A stretch of 64,000 nucleotides of DNA from Adiantum capillus-veneris. Lineage: Eukaryota; Streptophyta; Polypodiopsida; Polypodiales; Pteridaceae. Under the pieces are notes generated by a model. The model was not told the DNA's origin and searched no databases. It worked only from the letters and a program-made list of their open reading frames with translations. Positions within the stretch are counted from its first letter, which is position 1, and every line of letters starts with the position of its first letter. The translations under genes were made by a program, and so were the position numbers. Shown here in pieces: positions 35,838-47,049 of this stretch. The DNA lies in NCBI GenBank assembly GCA_014529385.2, contig CM043952.1:64940370-65004369 (forward strand). The letters run 5' to 3'.

Positions 35838-36231
35838 AGAGGAGTGGTGGATAGACATGGCTAGCATCAGAGTTTAGAGAGTTTGCTTAGCAGAGTAAAG
35901 AATAGTGGCAAGGCTAACATCAACATGAAGATGTGTCCTACATTGCTTTGAAGGGAGCTTGTGATCATATTCCATCATAAGCCTTTACAAGGTTTCTTAT
36001 GTAGCACAAGTGGAAGAGGGAAGGATAATTTAGTTTTAGTTCCTCACTATGGGCTCTTTATGTACACAAAGAGAATGAGAATTGCATGTTTTCACTTTAT
36101 GTACAAAAGAATGAGAGAAGGAAGAGGATAGAGATAGCAAGAGAAATTGCTCCATTGGAAAATTCATTTTAATTCATTTGATTCTTCATCTGTCCATGGA
36201 TTGTTTCAAATTGCAATTCCATTGTTGTCTG

Positions 36232-36275
<44 letters not shown>

Positions 36276-36351
36276 GGTCATCAATTGCTCAACCATATCA
36301 CAAGAAGTTTTGGATAAATTGTCACAATAATTCCCACATTGTGACTTACCT
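35838..36351 (+). other. 3' flank of the GATA gene
   Basis: AT-rich non-coding sequence, presumably including the 3' UTR, with a (GA)n run at about 36233-36271. No other gene is visible and no single poly(A) signal can be chosen. Confidence 0.4.
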
Positions 36352-36484
36352 TAACATCATGAGCTTCTGAGAGGGAGGCATCGCATACCTAGCTAGGTAC
36401 GATTGGGGGCAAGGGACCTTGCTCCCAATTGTACCTAGCTAGGCTAGGTATGCGGTGCCTCTCGAGCAGAAGCTCATGATGTTA
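36352..36484. repeat. Foldback / MITE-like inverted repeat
   Basis: TAACATCATGAGCTTCTG at 36352 pairs with CAGAAGCTCATGATGTTA ending at 36483. The arms continue inward (GAGGCA.CGCATACCTAGCTAGGTAC...TTGGG.GCAAGG) for about 60 bases each, with a loop of only a few bases near 36415. A 5-base asymmetric insert (GGCTA-like) and a few mismatches break the arms. Confidence 0.85.
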
Positions 36485-36689
36485 TGCATTGTATGAAAAA
36501 CATTGAAAAGGACTCCGTTTTCCTACATGAGAAAATTTCTAAATCTTCTGGTGTATGTAGGTAGTAAGGTTTTTCCTTCCCAAAACAAAAGGAGCCTTTT
36601 ACTAAAATAAAAAAGAGCTAATTGCCCTATGGTATACTGGGCTTGTTCCTTGTTAGCATCCCGCTCGGCAACTAGGGTTCCACTGACCT

Positions 36690-36790
36690 ACAGACACATA
36701 ACCACTTGGCACCATATCATGCTCAATGCAACGGACAAGCCAAGAGCACTAACAAAATGCTATGTGCAACACTCACTTTGCTTACAGTTT
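36690..36790 (+). pseudogene. Gypsy integrase scrap
   Basis: One frame reads HLAPYHAQCNGQAKSTNKML, matching the integrase motif YHPQ.NGQ.E.TN.. of Ty3/gypsy elements, with the catalytic Glu replaced by Lys. Flanking bases show no other domain, so this is a small orphan fragment. Confidence 0.6.
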
Positions 36791-37217
36791 GTGTTGCTTT
36801 CATTCAAAACTTGTGTCAATGTTTGTTCATTTGTTTTTGTTTTTGTTTTTGTTCTTTTGGGCGGGGGCGGGGGCGAGGGGGGTGGGCGGCGGCGGGGGCG
36901 GGACGCTATATATATAGGGAAAATTACCAAAATACCCCTCTAATTTGTGGAAATTTCCAAAATACCCCTCAAATTTCAAAAATTCAAAAATACCCTTATA
37001 TCTATTTTGGTTGGAATGTTCAACATTTTCTAATTTTTATTCCTTTTTTTTACAAATGAGATCCCTTTTCGAGCGCTTAGCATGTAATTTGTCACAAATT
37101 ACCTCACAAAAAAGGTAATCTATACTAATAGATAATGGGGGAAGGGATTCCGGCCCCTCCCCTCGGACACGATCGACAATTGCTTCATTTCGCGGGATTG
37201 TGCCCTGCAGCCCAGAG

Positions 37218-37219
37218 TG

Positions 37220-37300
<81 letters not shown>
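37218..37300 (+). repeat. (TG)n(AG)n compound microsatellite
   Basis: About 26 TG units, followed directly by about 15 AG units. Confidence 0.97.
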
Positions 37301-37305
<5 letters not shown>

Positions 37306-37424
37306 AGAGAGATAAGACGGAGCCAATGCCACACTGCGAGGTAACTGTCTGATGGCTGAGTATTCAGGTCGTGACTGATCTAGCACGCGCAATGCACCAC
37401 TGGCCTGTTGAGCCTGACCAGGGG

Positions 37425-37434
37425 TGGTGTGTGT

Positions 37435-37465
<31 letters not shown>

Positions 37466-37474
37466 GGGGGGGGG
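37425..37474 (+). repeat. (GT)n followed by a 26-base G run
   Basis: A (GT)n stretch leads into a run of G from 37449 to 37474, an unusually long homopolymer that could be a sequencing or assembly weak point. Confidence 0.9.
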
Positions 37475-37587
37475 AGCCCTGCAACCGATGACACAGGCAA
37501 CACAGGGCCAAGGGGAGAGAGTCTGTGAGAGAGAGATAGAGATAGAGAGAGAGAGAGAGAGAGACTGGCAGTCTCAAAATCCTCGCA

Positions 37588-37796
37588 GCCTCATTAAGGC
37601 CCTCGAGAGCGCGGTAGCGCACGGGCGATTAATAGCACTGAACTCGCAGTGTTCAGGAAAAATGTGTCTCAGCTTAATATCGTGTCGTTTTGGATTTCAA
37701 AAATGCCGGTTGAGACCAAGCGTGAAAGGAGAAAAATAGAACCTTAATTTTTTAAATTTCCTCTTGGCAAATTCAAGAATGGTTTTTTCCGAATAC

Positions 37797-37883
<87 letters not shown>

Positions 37884-38187
37884 CCTAAGAGAGAGAGAGA
37901 CACACAGAGCTGCAAAGAGATACTAGCACTCAAAAACGGATGTCACTTATCGAAAAGGAATAAAGATTAGAAAATCTTGAACAATCCGACCAAAATAGAT
38001 AAATTAGAAATAGAATTTTTTTAAATTTTGATGGATATTTTGGGAATTTCCACAAATTAGAGGGATTCCGGCTCCCCCCTCTCCCTACACATGGCAACAG
38101 CAACTCAGTTCTGGCAGTGTTCCTTAAAGCCCAACGGGGTGACGCAAATGGACAGCGAGACAGAGGGAGAAAGAGAGACTGTCTGAG

Positions 38188-38241
<54 letters not shown>

Positions 38242-38474
38242 CACTGTCTGGGCCGGCCTCATTAAGGTCCTCGAGAGCGCAGCGGCGCACGGGCGATTAA
38301 TAGCACTGGACTCGCAGTGTTCGGGAAAAATGTGTCTCAGCTTAATATCGTGCCGTTTTGGATTTCAAAAATGCCGGTTGAGACCAAGCGCGAAAGGAGA
38401 AAAATAGAGCCTTAATTTTTTAAATTTCCTCTTGGAAAATTCAAGAATGGTTTTTTCCAAATACTGCGTGACTG

Positions 38475-38475
<1 letters not shown>
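37588..38475 (+). repeat. Duplicated module, two copies about 670 bp apart
   Basis: 37588-37799 and 38257-38468 share CCTCATTAAGG.CCTCGAGAG, ATCGTG.CGTTTTGGATTTC and TTCAAGAATGGTTTTTTCC, and each is followed by a (GA)n block. A shorter, diverged third copy lies at about 42165-42240. Confidence 0.85.
37798..37881 (+). repeat. (GA)n microsatellite
   Basis: About 41 perfect GA units, placed exactly after the first copy of the duplicated module. Confidence 0.97.
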
Positions 38476-38533
<58 letters not shown>

Positions 38534-40010
38534 CTCCTAATTAGCACTAGTTCTGTAATTGGACACTTAAGTGTCCCGTTTTCCTTCCAAGTTTTGACAA
38601 TTTATTTGTCAAGCTAGAAAGAAGTTGTTTATACCTTGCTTCTACCATAGGTTGGTCATGAGGGAAAGAAAACACTCGGTTTTTCTCCATGTCAAAATAC
38701 AATCGGTATGGATAGAATTTTGGTAAGTTCTAAATCATAAATTTTAGTAAAATTTCAAGCTGTTTTGCCAAAAAATTCTAATATCTTTTTGTAAAGATGT
38801 CCCTTTTTATGTTTATAAAAGCCAAGTGTTAGCTCTTAGTGTTACAAAACAATGGAATGCACTTTAAAGACAAGTTCCCAAGTCACACACAAGTTATAAA
38901 CATAATTTCATACTTAAGCACGCGTTGAATAAGAGCATAATTTTGGTCTTCCAAAGGTCCTCTCGTGGAATTGCAATTTGACAATTACAAATGACTTTAT
39001 ATGTTGAAACCAAGAAGCTACGTATTTTTTGGGCTCCCTAACTCAATTAAATCTCATTGCTTGAACTCTATCTTGATTCTTTTATCGTGGAACTCTTGAA
39101 AATCTAGAGTTCTCCATAATAACATCAAAACCAAGGTTTTGGGCACCCCAATTGTTTATGTACCATGTACTTTGATACATTTAGTTGATCTACATAAAAA
39201 GTTTGATATTATTTGAGGTTTTGAATGCTTATGTCTCAAGAATGAAAATATCAAAGTTCTCTCTTATGCAGTTTTGAATATTTAAAATAATCCAATAATT
39301 GATGCATACTAAAGCCCTTCTACTTGCCACCTTGAGTCTTCCATGGAAAGGGTAAGCAATGCATCACTTTCTAAAACTCACAAATACATCAAAAACATAT
39401 TTTTCTTTCTATACAAAGATATGCTTGAAATGGCTATATCTAACACATAGAGCTTTTCATTATTTTATATACTCCCAAATCAATTTTTTTGCACATGAAA
39501 CTTTCAATTATCTATAGAAAAATTGTGAAAAAGACACCTAAAATTTTCTACAAGGTCATTTCATTTTTTCTTGAGCTTATAAAGTCAATTTTTTTAAAAC
39601 CATCAATCGCATTCTTACGAGGGTCAACTTGATGAGTATAGTTCCTGATCATGGTAGATTCTAAAATGCAAGGTTATATTTTTAAAAGACCCTCTAGCTA
39701 ACATATTTTGAGAATATAAGAGGGTTTTCTTAACTAAAATGTATAATGCAAGTAGCATTTAATTTAAATTTGTAAAAAAAGGACACTTATGTGTCCCGTT
39801 TTGGTACCAAACTAGTGCTAAGAGAGAGAGAGAGAGACACATAGAGCAACAGAGCTGCAGAGAGATGCTAGCACTCAAAAATGGATTGCAGTTATCGAAA
39901 AGGAATAAAGATTAGAAAATCTTGAACAATCCGGCCAAAAATGATAAATTAGAAATTAGAATTTTTTTTAAATTTTGATGGGTATTTTGGGAATTTCCAC
40001 AAATTAGACA
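37924..40010 (+). repeat. Second duplicated module, two copies about 1.94 kb apart
   Basis: 37924-38061 and 39868-40006 share TATCGAAAAGGAATAAAGAT, AAATCTTGAACAATCCG and TATTTTGGGAATTTCCACA. A further unit, starting AACTCAGTTCTGGCA and including ACAGCGAGACAGAGGGAGAA, occurs at about 38102, 40010 and 40232, each followed by GA repeats. The spacer 38531-39780 is AT-rich without genes. Confidence 0.85.
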
Positions 40011-40093
40011 ACTCAGTTCTGGCAATGTTCCTTGAAGCCCAGCGGTGACACAAATGGACAGCGAGACAGAGGGAGAAAGAGAGACTGTCTGAG

Positions 40094-40095
<2 letters not shown>

Positions 40096-40157
<62 letters not shown>

Positions 40158-40317
40158 CACTGCATGGTCCGGCATGCGCACTACAAATTAGAGGGATTCT
40201 GACTCCCCCCTCCCCCTACACATGGCAACAGCAACTCAGTTCTGGCAATGTTCCTTGAAGCCCAGCAGTGACGCAAATGGACAGCGAGACAGAGGGAGAA
40301 AGAGAGACTGTCTGAGC

Positions 40318-40350
<33 letters not shown>

Positions 40351-40567
40351 TGGTCACTGCCTGGGCCGGCCTGCGCACTTCGAATGCAAGGAGTATTTGC
40401 CGCTACTCATTGCCGCCGCTCAGTGAGGACAAAGTTCAAACCAGTGAACCGTGACCGTGTGACAGGGAGCCCCGAAGCTGGCTTGGTTCCATGCAAGCGT
40501 ACCTGCATCCGTGCATCATCACACCAGTATCCGTATATGGCGTGTCCGTATGCACTCCTACGCATTC

Positions 40568-40627
<60 letters not shown>

Positions 40628-40716
40628 GGTCTCTCCATTAGTGCATTAGTTGAGCCAACCGAGAGCGCAACCTGAGCGGCGAGCATAGTCTCAAAATCCT
40701 CCAAGTTCCAACTGGA

Positions 40717-40771
<55 letters not shown>

Positions 40772-40992
40772 TACCAACGGGGAGCAGACTGTACGGGAAA
40801 AATCAATTTCACAAACATACAAAAATTCCTTTAAGGTAGAATAACCATGATTATTGCAATTTTACTCTATTTTTTTAGATTTTCTAAGCAGGTTTTCTCC
40901 TTCTCCCCCCTTCAATCGGCTGATTTGGTTTTTCAACCGGCTCAAGGCCTTAGAAGCTGAGGCACACTTTTCTTGAACACTGGAGGCACACT

Positions 40993-41063
<71 letters not shown>

Positions 41064-41255
41064 CATCGCCTTCCATCTCTCATGCTAGAGAGAGAGATAT
41101 CTATAAAGAGAGGGAGAGAGGTCTTTTAGCAGTGCTCAACATTGGATAGCTAGCACTGCCTCCTACGTTGAGGTGATCAGCGACGACTGCCGAGCAGACT
41201 CAAAACGTAGATTTGATGGTTGATCCTTCAAGACTAAAGTAGATGGATATGGAAT

Positions 41256-41333
<78 letters not shown>

Positions 41334-41335
41334 CA
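40096..41335 (+). repeat. Cluster of (GA)n microsatellites
   Basis: Blocks at about 40096-40155, 40325-40350, 40569-40621, 40720-40768, 40997-41062 and 41261-41332. Long ORFs over them are repeat translations. Confidence 0.95.
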
Positions 41336-41375
41336 GCCTCCGGCCGCCGGCTGTACTAGAAGGTAAAACATTAAG

Positions 41376-41747
41376 ATGAGAAGAAACGCAAGGGCGAGAC
41401 GTAGCGGCAAACGAGAAAAGGAGCTGGCCGGCATGGTGGACATGAACTCAAAGGAGATGCTTGACCGTTGCCAGAAATTAGAGGAGTTGGCCAGCGTGGC
41501 CAAGATGAAACTGAAGGAGATGCCTAAGCGTTTCCAGCTTCGTGTGATCGCAAAGCTGGAGTCCAAGGAAAGGCATGGTCACTTGCATCCGACCACTACG
41601 CCGTTTATATCTTGCATCCCCTCAGCACGAAGGACATTTTTCTCATCCAAACTCACAAACGCACAGAGGCAGCTATGGCTGGATGTGGGTGACGAGGACT
41701 CGAGGTCTTGGAAGCTTCTTTTTAGTTTCCACTTGCCACATTTGTGA
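41376..41747 (+). CDS. Hypothetical ORF, 123 residues
   Basis: Starts with a basic segment (RRNARARRSGKREKEL), followed by a likely amphipathic helix (MLDRCQKLEELASVAKMKLKEM). The codon texture looks more gene-like than the neighbours, and the ORF begins just after a (GA)n block that could be a leader. No family is recognised and no intron or conserved motif confirms it. It might be an exon captured in the surrounding repeat element. Confidence 0.25.
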   Translation: MRRNARARRSGKREKELAGMVDMNSKEMLDRCQKLEELASVAKMKLKEMPKRFQLRVIAKLESKERHGHLHPTTTPFISCIPSARRTFFSSKLTNAQRQLWLDVGDEDSRSWKLLFSFHLPHL

Positions 41748-41760
41748 CCTAATTGGATGA

Positions 41761-43800
41761 TTTTCTCACCCTCTTTTCTTGCACGTTTTGCACCGCAATT
41801 GGTCTGCTTTTGTGAGGGTCATCACAAAAACTGCTTGAGCATTTGCTTCACAGCAGCAACAACAAGAGAGAAAGAAATACACCCGCAATAAGAGCAAAAA
41901 TGGTTATGAAAGCAATGCTATTGAACGACGATTAATCAAAGAGATTTGGCTAAGGACAACTAGCATGGCATGTGGTGTGGACTGCCATTGTGGTTGCATT
42001 TGATAAGTTGATATTTGGAGCCAAGGCGCCTCGATTTCCCACTCACTTTCACAACCATACCGTATACGCGATTTCTTTTCTTCAATGGGAGTGATCAAGG
42101 ACGTGAGCTTGGATTCGATATCTGCTTAGGGTTCACTTGCATGAAGCAGTAGCTAGGGGATATTGTTCGGGAAAAATGTGTCTCAGCTTAATATCGTGCC
42201 GTTTTCAATTTCAAAATTTCCGGTGGAGGTCGAGAGGAAAAGAAGAAATTCCACACCAAAATAGAGAAACACAGTGTATAAAAACCAGCAAACAAACCTA
42301 ATTTTCTAAAATTTTGTGTTGGCAAATTCAAGGAAAGGACTTTAGTATGTTTGGAAAAATGATTTTTCTTGAACACTATAAAGGGAGGAAGGGCAAGCAA
42401 GCGCGCGTGTGTGTAGATGGGAATCACAAGATGTGCATGCACGCTCTTGTAGGTTATAAATGCCTTCCAAAGTTCTCAGATCCCATGGAGGCGGCTTCGT
42501 TGCATGGATGATGAGCAGTGCAGAACCCGACGAGGCTAAGGTTCTCACCACCATGGCTAGGAGGGAGTTGTAGGTGCTCTTGGTAGCACACATTAAAGGC
42601 GGGTGTGTCTCTATAGATGTTCTCTATGTCACGCTGTTGTGGTGCTACCTATATATGTGCTTGCGTTCTCTAAGTGTACACGTCCACAAGGGTTGGCATG
42701 GTGGACGTCGTGCAACGGTACGGGTTGTTCTGCACGAGACTTGAGAGTAAGAGGGGCCATGCGGCCGCCGAAAGCAGCGTCGTTTTACTAGTTATGTCTA
42801 AAAAATAATGCAACAATTCATCCCCAAAGCCTAGATAACAAACTCAAATTCTAGTTTTAGCATCTTGTACGATAAACAATTAGTCATCTTATGAAAAGCT
42901 ACAACTTCTTTTTATTTTTGGAGAAATTTACTCGCACAACTAGGGGTATTTTGGGAATTTTAGAAAATTTGAAGGGCATTTTGGGAATTTATGACAAAAT
43001 ATTAGGGTTATTTAGAGAATTTTTGGAATTTGAGGGTATTTTGGGAATTTTTCCATATATATATATATAGATATATATATATATGCAACGAAAGCATGAG
43101 AGTCCAACAAAAGGTGTTTTAAAATTCCAATTTAACATCGTTCTTACATGCAAAACACTTGCATTTTTACAGTGGGTACTCGAAGATTGAATAAAAAGGC
43201 TACACTTTATTCAGGAAGAATTTACAAATCAGGGGTTTTCAAAATAGGCTTTGAATGCACTTGATACAGAGAGTTTTACATATAGTAAACCCCGCTCGCA
43301 TTGTAAAGAACTTCATAGTCAGTGTTCGAGAAAAAATTACCATAGTCTTATGAGCTCATTATTTGCAATGCGGCATAGCAACCAACACAAACCTTGATGC
43401 AAAACATGGAACCTATAGGTTGCAAAAAGAAAAAGGAAAAAAAAACACTCATCAAAACGTGGAGAAGTCTGACGATGATATAGCCATAGATTGGCTAAAA
43501 AAGAAGCGCATACAAACATGGAAACATGGAGGAGGATACCACCAGAATTATATGTGTACTAGTACGGCCGACCGCCTTCGACGGTCTCTCTCTCTTTCTC
43601 TCTCCCTCTTTTGGAATCATCTGGCAGCTCGCGCCACGTGTGAAGGGGAAGTCCCCTCCGCCATATTATGTTAAGTAAATGTACTACCAAAATATAGTTA
43701 ATGCCTTATGCCTCCTTGCAAGGTTCAAGCGTTTTATATAAAGAAAACTTGCATGCCACAAGCTCGTGACAACTCTAAGAATAAGCTTTCATTCATTTTA
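41761..43800. other. No recognisable gene
   Basis: Contains the third diverged module copy (about 42165) and the right inverted-repeat end near 43054 with a TA-rich stretch. Otherwise only short ORFs. Confidence 0.5.
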
Positions 43801-44060
43801 TTAAACAATCACATGACTTCCACCACTCACGGAGATTACTAACCGACACATCCGAGGGCCAAAGCCTAGAGCTTTCATGACACCCTCGATGAACGACCAT
43901 GTGATTATGTCATAGGCTTTGTCCAAATCCAAATGTAGTAATACACACTCTTTCTTGGTGAATGCTACGTATTCTATTCTGATCATGGCTCCCAAGATGT
44001 TATCGTAGATTGACACGGATGTTCGCTTGCTATTTGCCATCATATCCCACCCGTTGGTTA
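43801..44060 (-). pseudogene. LINE RT, upstream part, inverted
   Basis: The minus-strand frame carries SIYDNILGAM and LLHLDLDKAYDIITWSFIEG, then ALGFGPRM, the fingers/palm part of LINE RT including the first catalytic Asp region (D..KAYD). It lies head-to-head with the downstream RT part on the plus strand at 44090. The remainder of the 176-residue minus ORF (44331-44060) is a shadow of that plus-strand gene. Confidence 0.8.
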
Positions 44061-44454
44061 CATTGCAGTGAGAGGGGAGATCCAACGCCTCTCCTCCTAA
44101 CAATGACCAACTGCTTGCGGAGCTATTTGAGGATGACACTCTTCTTTTCCTCAAAGCCTGCCCCCTAGTGGTTAGAATGGCTCTAGAGATTGTGCAAGAG
44201 TTCACCATAGCCTCTCGTTCAAAGTGCAACACTGAAAAATCAAGATTGATTTCCTTGTCAAAGAATGACTCTTTTGATCCCTCTATGTGGTCCACGGAGA
44301 TAGTGAGACGAAAGATACGATCTTTCGGCACCTAGGTTTCCTGTTGGGGTTGAGGCAACACACATGCAAAGATTCCAACGGGTGCTGAACAGGATAAGGT
44401 GCAAGATGAAAAGATGGAAGTATATGTTGCTCCCCTTCCTGAGAAGCATGAAAG

Positions 44455-44645
44455 TGTAGGGGATCGGGGAGCACCACCGACGGAGAGTGAGAGAGAGAGA
44501 AGGAGACACACACACAATGTGGGTGGGGAGACTGTGAAGTGGTAGCTCCCCCTATACAGTATACCCACTATAAGTATAGGGTAACAGTGGGCGGGCGCCC
44601 ATGACCTGGGCGACCGGTCAAGGCACATAGGCCTTAACCCCAACA
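44455..44645 (-). repeat. 3' LTR of small copia
   Basis: Same length as 46859-47049 and nearly identical. On the minus strand it starts TGTTGGGGTTAAGGCC and ends in TCCCCTACA. Confidence 0.93.
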
Positions 44646-44720
44646 ACCTCCCACTTAAAGGCCAATGTGCCTTTAAGCAAGATCTACTAGTGTACAACTA
44701 ATAGAAGGTGAGATATTCTC

Positions 44721-45047
44721 TCAACCTATGCCCACTGACTCTCGATGAGCTAGTGCATCCTGCTCTACTGATAGACAAATATCCCGCTGCGGAAGCCACA
44801 CAGAGCTAGCTCCAAGCTTTGCAAAGAGTCTACAAGAGCTCATGCACTCCTGCAAGTATCCGTCCAATACCTGCAAACCTCCCCTATGCTCTATGCCGAG
44901 ATCAGTCATCGAACAACTAATCAACCCTACTGCAAATGCTCCCACTGCAGCTGTTATGTCGGGCCTCGAGATCAGCATCTCGTACATGAGGACACCGAAT
45001 GTTGATGCAACCCTGGCAACCTCTGCCACCTCCAACTCAGAACTCAA
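44721..45047 (-). pseudogene. Copia RNase H scrap
   Basis: The frame opens with LMYEMLISRPDITAAVGAFA, matching the start of copia RNase H (..Y...TRPDI..AVG). The rest (QVLDGYLQECMSSCRLFAKL) is diverged. The conserved DSDWAGD and ADTEAEY-type catalytic parts are missing, so it cannot be active. Confidence 0.55.
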
Positions 45048-45563
45048 CTCATGGCAATCCTGTCCCCTATCATAGCGACCATGGCACTCTGACTCCGAGC
45101 TCTAGAGTGACTCCTCATGCCCACCACATATCACATGTGTACCAAGAGTATCCATCTGTCATGAATCTGCATCAAGCTCTGGCATAAGCATATCAAGAAA
45201 TGACTCCACAATAGCCGACATCTCAGCATCCATGTGAGTCATCTCTGTCATCACCTCTGATGACTCATCCTGTTGTGACTCACTAGAGCTGTCCCGCTCT
45301 ACCTGTGCATCCGTAGATGCAACCTGCACAACAAGGTCACTGCTCTGCACTCCATGCAAAGCATCCTACAACCCACAAGCAAAAGAGACTCGCCTGCTCT
45401 CTCGCTCTCTACCTGGATGCATGATCACAGAGACAACACCGTCTCTACGTGATCCACATGCAATGGGTTACCTGTACCACTCCTGGCACCTCTCGCAATC
45501 ACTAGCGAACCCAAATGCATCACAAAATCTCGCTCTCAAAGCGAAATTTGACATCCACAATCT

Positions 45564-46919
45564 CTAAGCTGACCAATCGAGATCAAACTCACTGTGTACA
45601 TAGCGCACATGTCGTAACAAGTAAGATGCACCACTCGGTAATGACAATCTCACATCTCCTGCACCTGCTATCGCATGCACCGATCCATCGGTCAAACGTA
45701 CACTGCCAAGCATCCCGCTAGAATAGCTACAAAACCATTCACGATGCGACGTGACATGAAACATAGCATCTGTGTCTAGCAACCACTTCGAAGGGAGTGC
45801 ACTATCCACATGTATAGCATCTCGTGCATAACTCGAGGTAAAAGTGACATCCCCGTCACTAGTATACTCCGACACTACATCTGCCTCAAATGTCAAAGCA
45901 ACTGAGTCCATGGTATCACTACATACATCTCTGAGACTGCCATGTCTCCTACGATGTCGCATACGACGAAAACAGCGCCGTCTAACGTGTCCAGAATGAC
46001 CACAATACCAACATATAACCTGTCGGCGTACTCGTGAATGTACATGTCTCACACGAGTCCGTGATGACTTAGATCTATCATACATATCATGTAATCTGCG
46101 CCAAAGTGCTCTCGAAGTAGTCTCATACATAACAAGAGCATATACAGATTCCGCGAGGTGCAAAGAGAGTGTAGATAGTGCCATCTCCTCTAGCTCCTGC
46201 CACTGATCGTCAGACATGTTTGAAGGTCTACCTGCATCACCACTCAATGGTCGATGCAACCCTCGCTGTGTCAATGCATCAAGCATACACTCTCTCCATG
46301 CTGCAAAGTCTGACCCATCAAACATGCACATTTCGGAGAGATCATAATCTGAGCGATCACCTGTCTCTGCCATGAGCACAATGTAGCAAACTAGAAAGCA
46401 AAACCACCTCACCAACAACACCTGGAAACTGTCTACAAATATGGCCAGAAACACAATGTAAAACCTGTGAGACACACTCCAAAATAGAGCTCCCGCAATG
46501 TCAATAAAGTAAGAAGCTCCCCCTAGAGATAGGTTAGGCATAGGTCCACACAAATCACTATGAACAAGTGCCAAGTGTGTATCTCTTCTACTGCTTCTAT
46601 GCTTATGTGGCTGCTGTGTTTGCTTACCATACAGACAATGTTCACAGAATTCAAAATCATTAAATGAAAAACCAGGTAAATAACCAGAATGAGACAAGAT
46701 TTCCATTCCCTTCTTGGACATATGTCCTAACCGGCTATGCCACAAAGAAACGTTCGGCTGCTCGGTTACATTGATTACATTTTTAGAGACATTTGATACA
46801 TAAATCATGTAAAGTCCGCCAGACTTTACTCCATGTGCTACTGTGATCTGATACCAATTGTAGGGGATCGGGGAGCACCACAGACGGAGAGTGAGAGAGA
46901 GAGAAGGAGACACACACAC
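45564..46919 (-). CDS. Chimeric integrase-gag-protease ORF of the small copia
   Basis: One open frame of 451 residues starts inside the 5' LTR. Residues about 50-135 are a GAG-pre-integrase and integrase start (WHSRLGHMSKKGMEIL, CEHCLYGKQ, LVHSDLCGPMPNLSLGG). A hydrophobic stretch and then a normal gag start follow (MAETGDRSDYDLSEMCMFDG near residue 180). Next are a CCHC knuckle CWYCGHSGHVRRRC near 300 and a protease region WLLDTDAMFHVTSHREW near 400, where DTDA replaces the usual DSGA. Integrase ahead of gag is the reverse of the copia order. The intact frame is notable but may be chance or recent origin. Confidence 0.8.
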   Translation of the reverse strand: MCVSPSLSLTLRLWCSPIPYNWYQITVAHGVKSGGLYMIYVSNVSKNVINVTEQPNVSLWHSRLGHMSKKGMEILSHSGYLPGFSFNDFEFCEHCLYGKQTQQPHKHRSSRRDTHLALVHSDLCGPMPNLSLGGASYFIDIAGALFWSVSHRFYIVFLAIFVDSFQVLLVRWFCFLVCYIVLMAETGDRSDYDLSEMCMFDGSDFAAWRECMLDALTQRGLHRPLSGDAGRPSNMSDDQWQELEEMALSTLSLHLAESVYALVMYETTSRALWRRLHDMYDRSKSSRTRVRHVHSRVRRQVICWYCGHSGHVRRRCFRRMRHRRRHGSLRDVCSDTMDSVALTFEADVVSEYTSDGDVTFTSSYARDAIHVDSALPSKWLLDTDAMFHVTSHREWFCSYSSGMLGSVRLTDGSVHAIAGAGDVRLSLPSGASYLLRHVRYVHSEFDLDWSA

Positions 46920-47049
46920 AATGTGGGTGGGGAGACTGTGAAGTGGCAGCTCCCCCTATACAGTATACTCACTATAAGTATAGGGTAACAGTGGGCGGGC
47001 GCCCATGACCTGGGCGACCGGTCAAGGCACATAGGCCTTAACCCCAACA
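46859..47049 (-). repeat. 5' LTR of small copia
   Basis: Partner of 44455-44645. It is followed (minus strand) by AT and then TGGTATCAGATC. Confidence 0.93.

Larger units (their letters stand above)
36917..43054. mobile_element. Candidate TIR element packed with microsatellites
   Basis: The left end, GGGAAAATTACCAAAATACC (36917), matches the reverse complement of the right end, GGAAAAATTCCCAAAATACC (from 43054), and similarity continues for about 30 bases. Both sides are flanked by TA repeats. The interior has no transposase, many (GA)n blocks and several repeated modules. MULE-type ends in plants often look like this, but the target duplication is hidden in the TA runs. Further inverted copies of the same end (near 38020-38066 and 39965-40010) suggest nested or duplicated units. 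Confidence 0.4.
44455..47049 (-). mobile_element. Small copia element with reordered domains
   Basis: 191-bp LTRs (44455-44645 and 46859-47049) differ at about three sites by eye. The 5-bp target duplication GAAAG is at 44450-44454 and 47050-47054. On the minus strand the primer site TGGTATCAGATC follows the 5' LTR and a purine tract AAGTGGGAGGT precedes the 3' LTR. RT is absent. An integrase fragment comes before gag, then protease, then an RNase H scrap. It depended on another element for movement. Confidence 0.93.

Noticed and set aside
44060-44331. N-terminal 90 residues of the minus-strand 176-residue ORF
   Set aside because: The plus strand over the same bases encodes recognisable LINE RT (FEDDTLLFL), so this part is a shadow.
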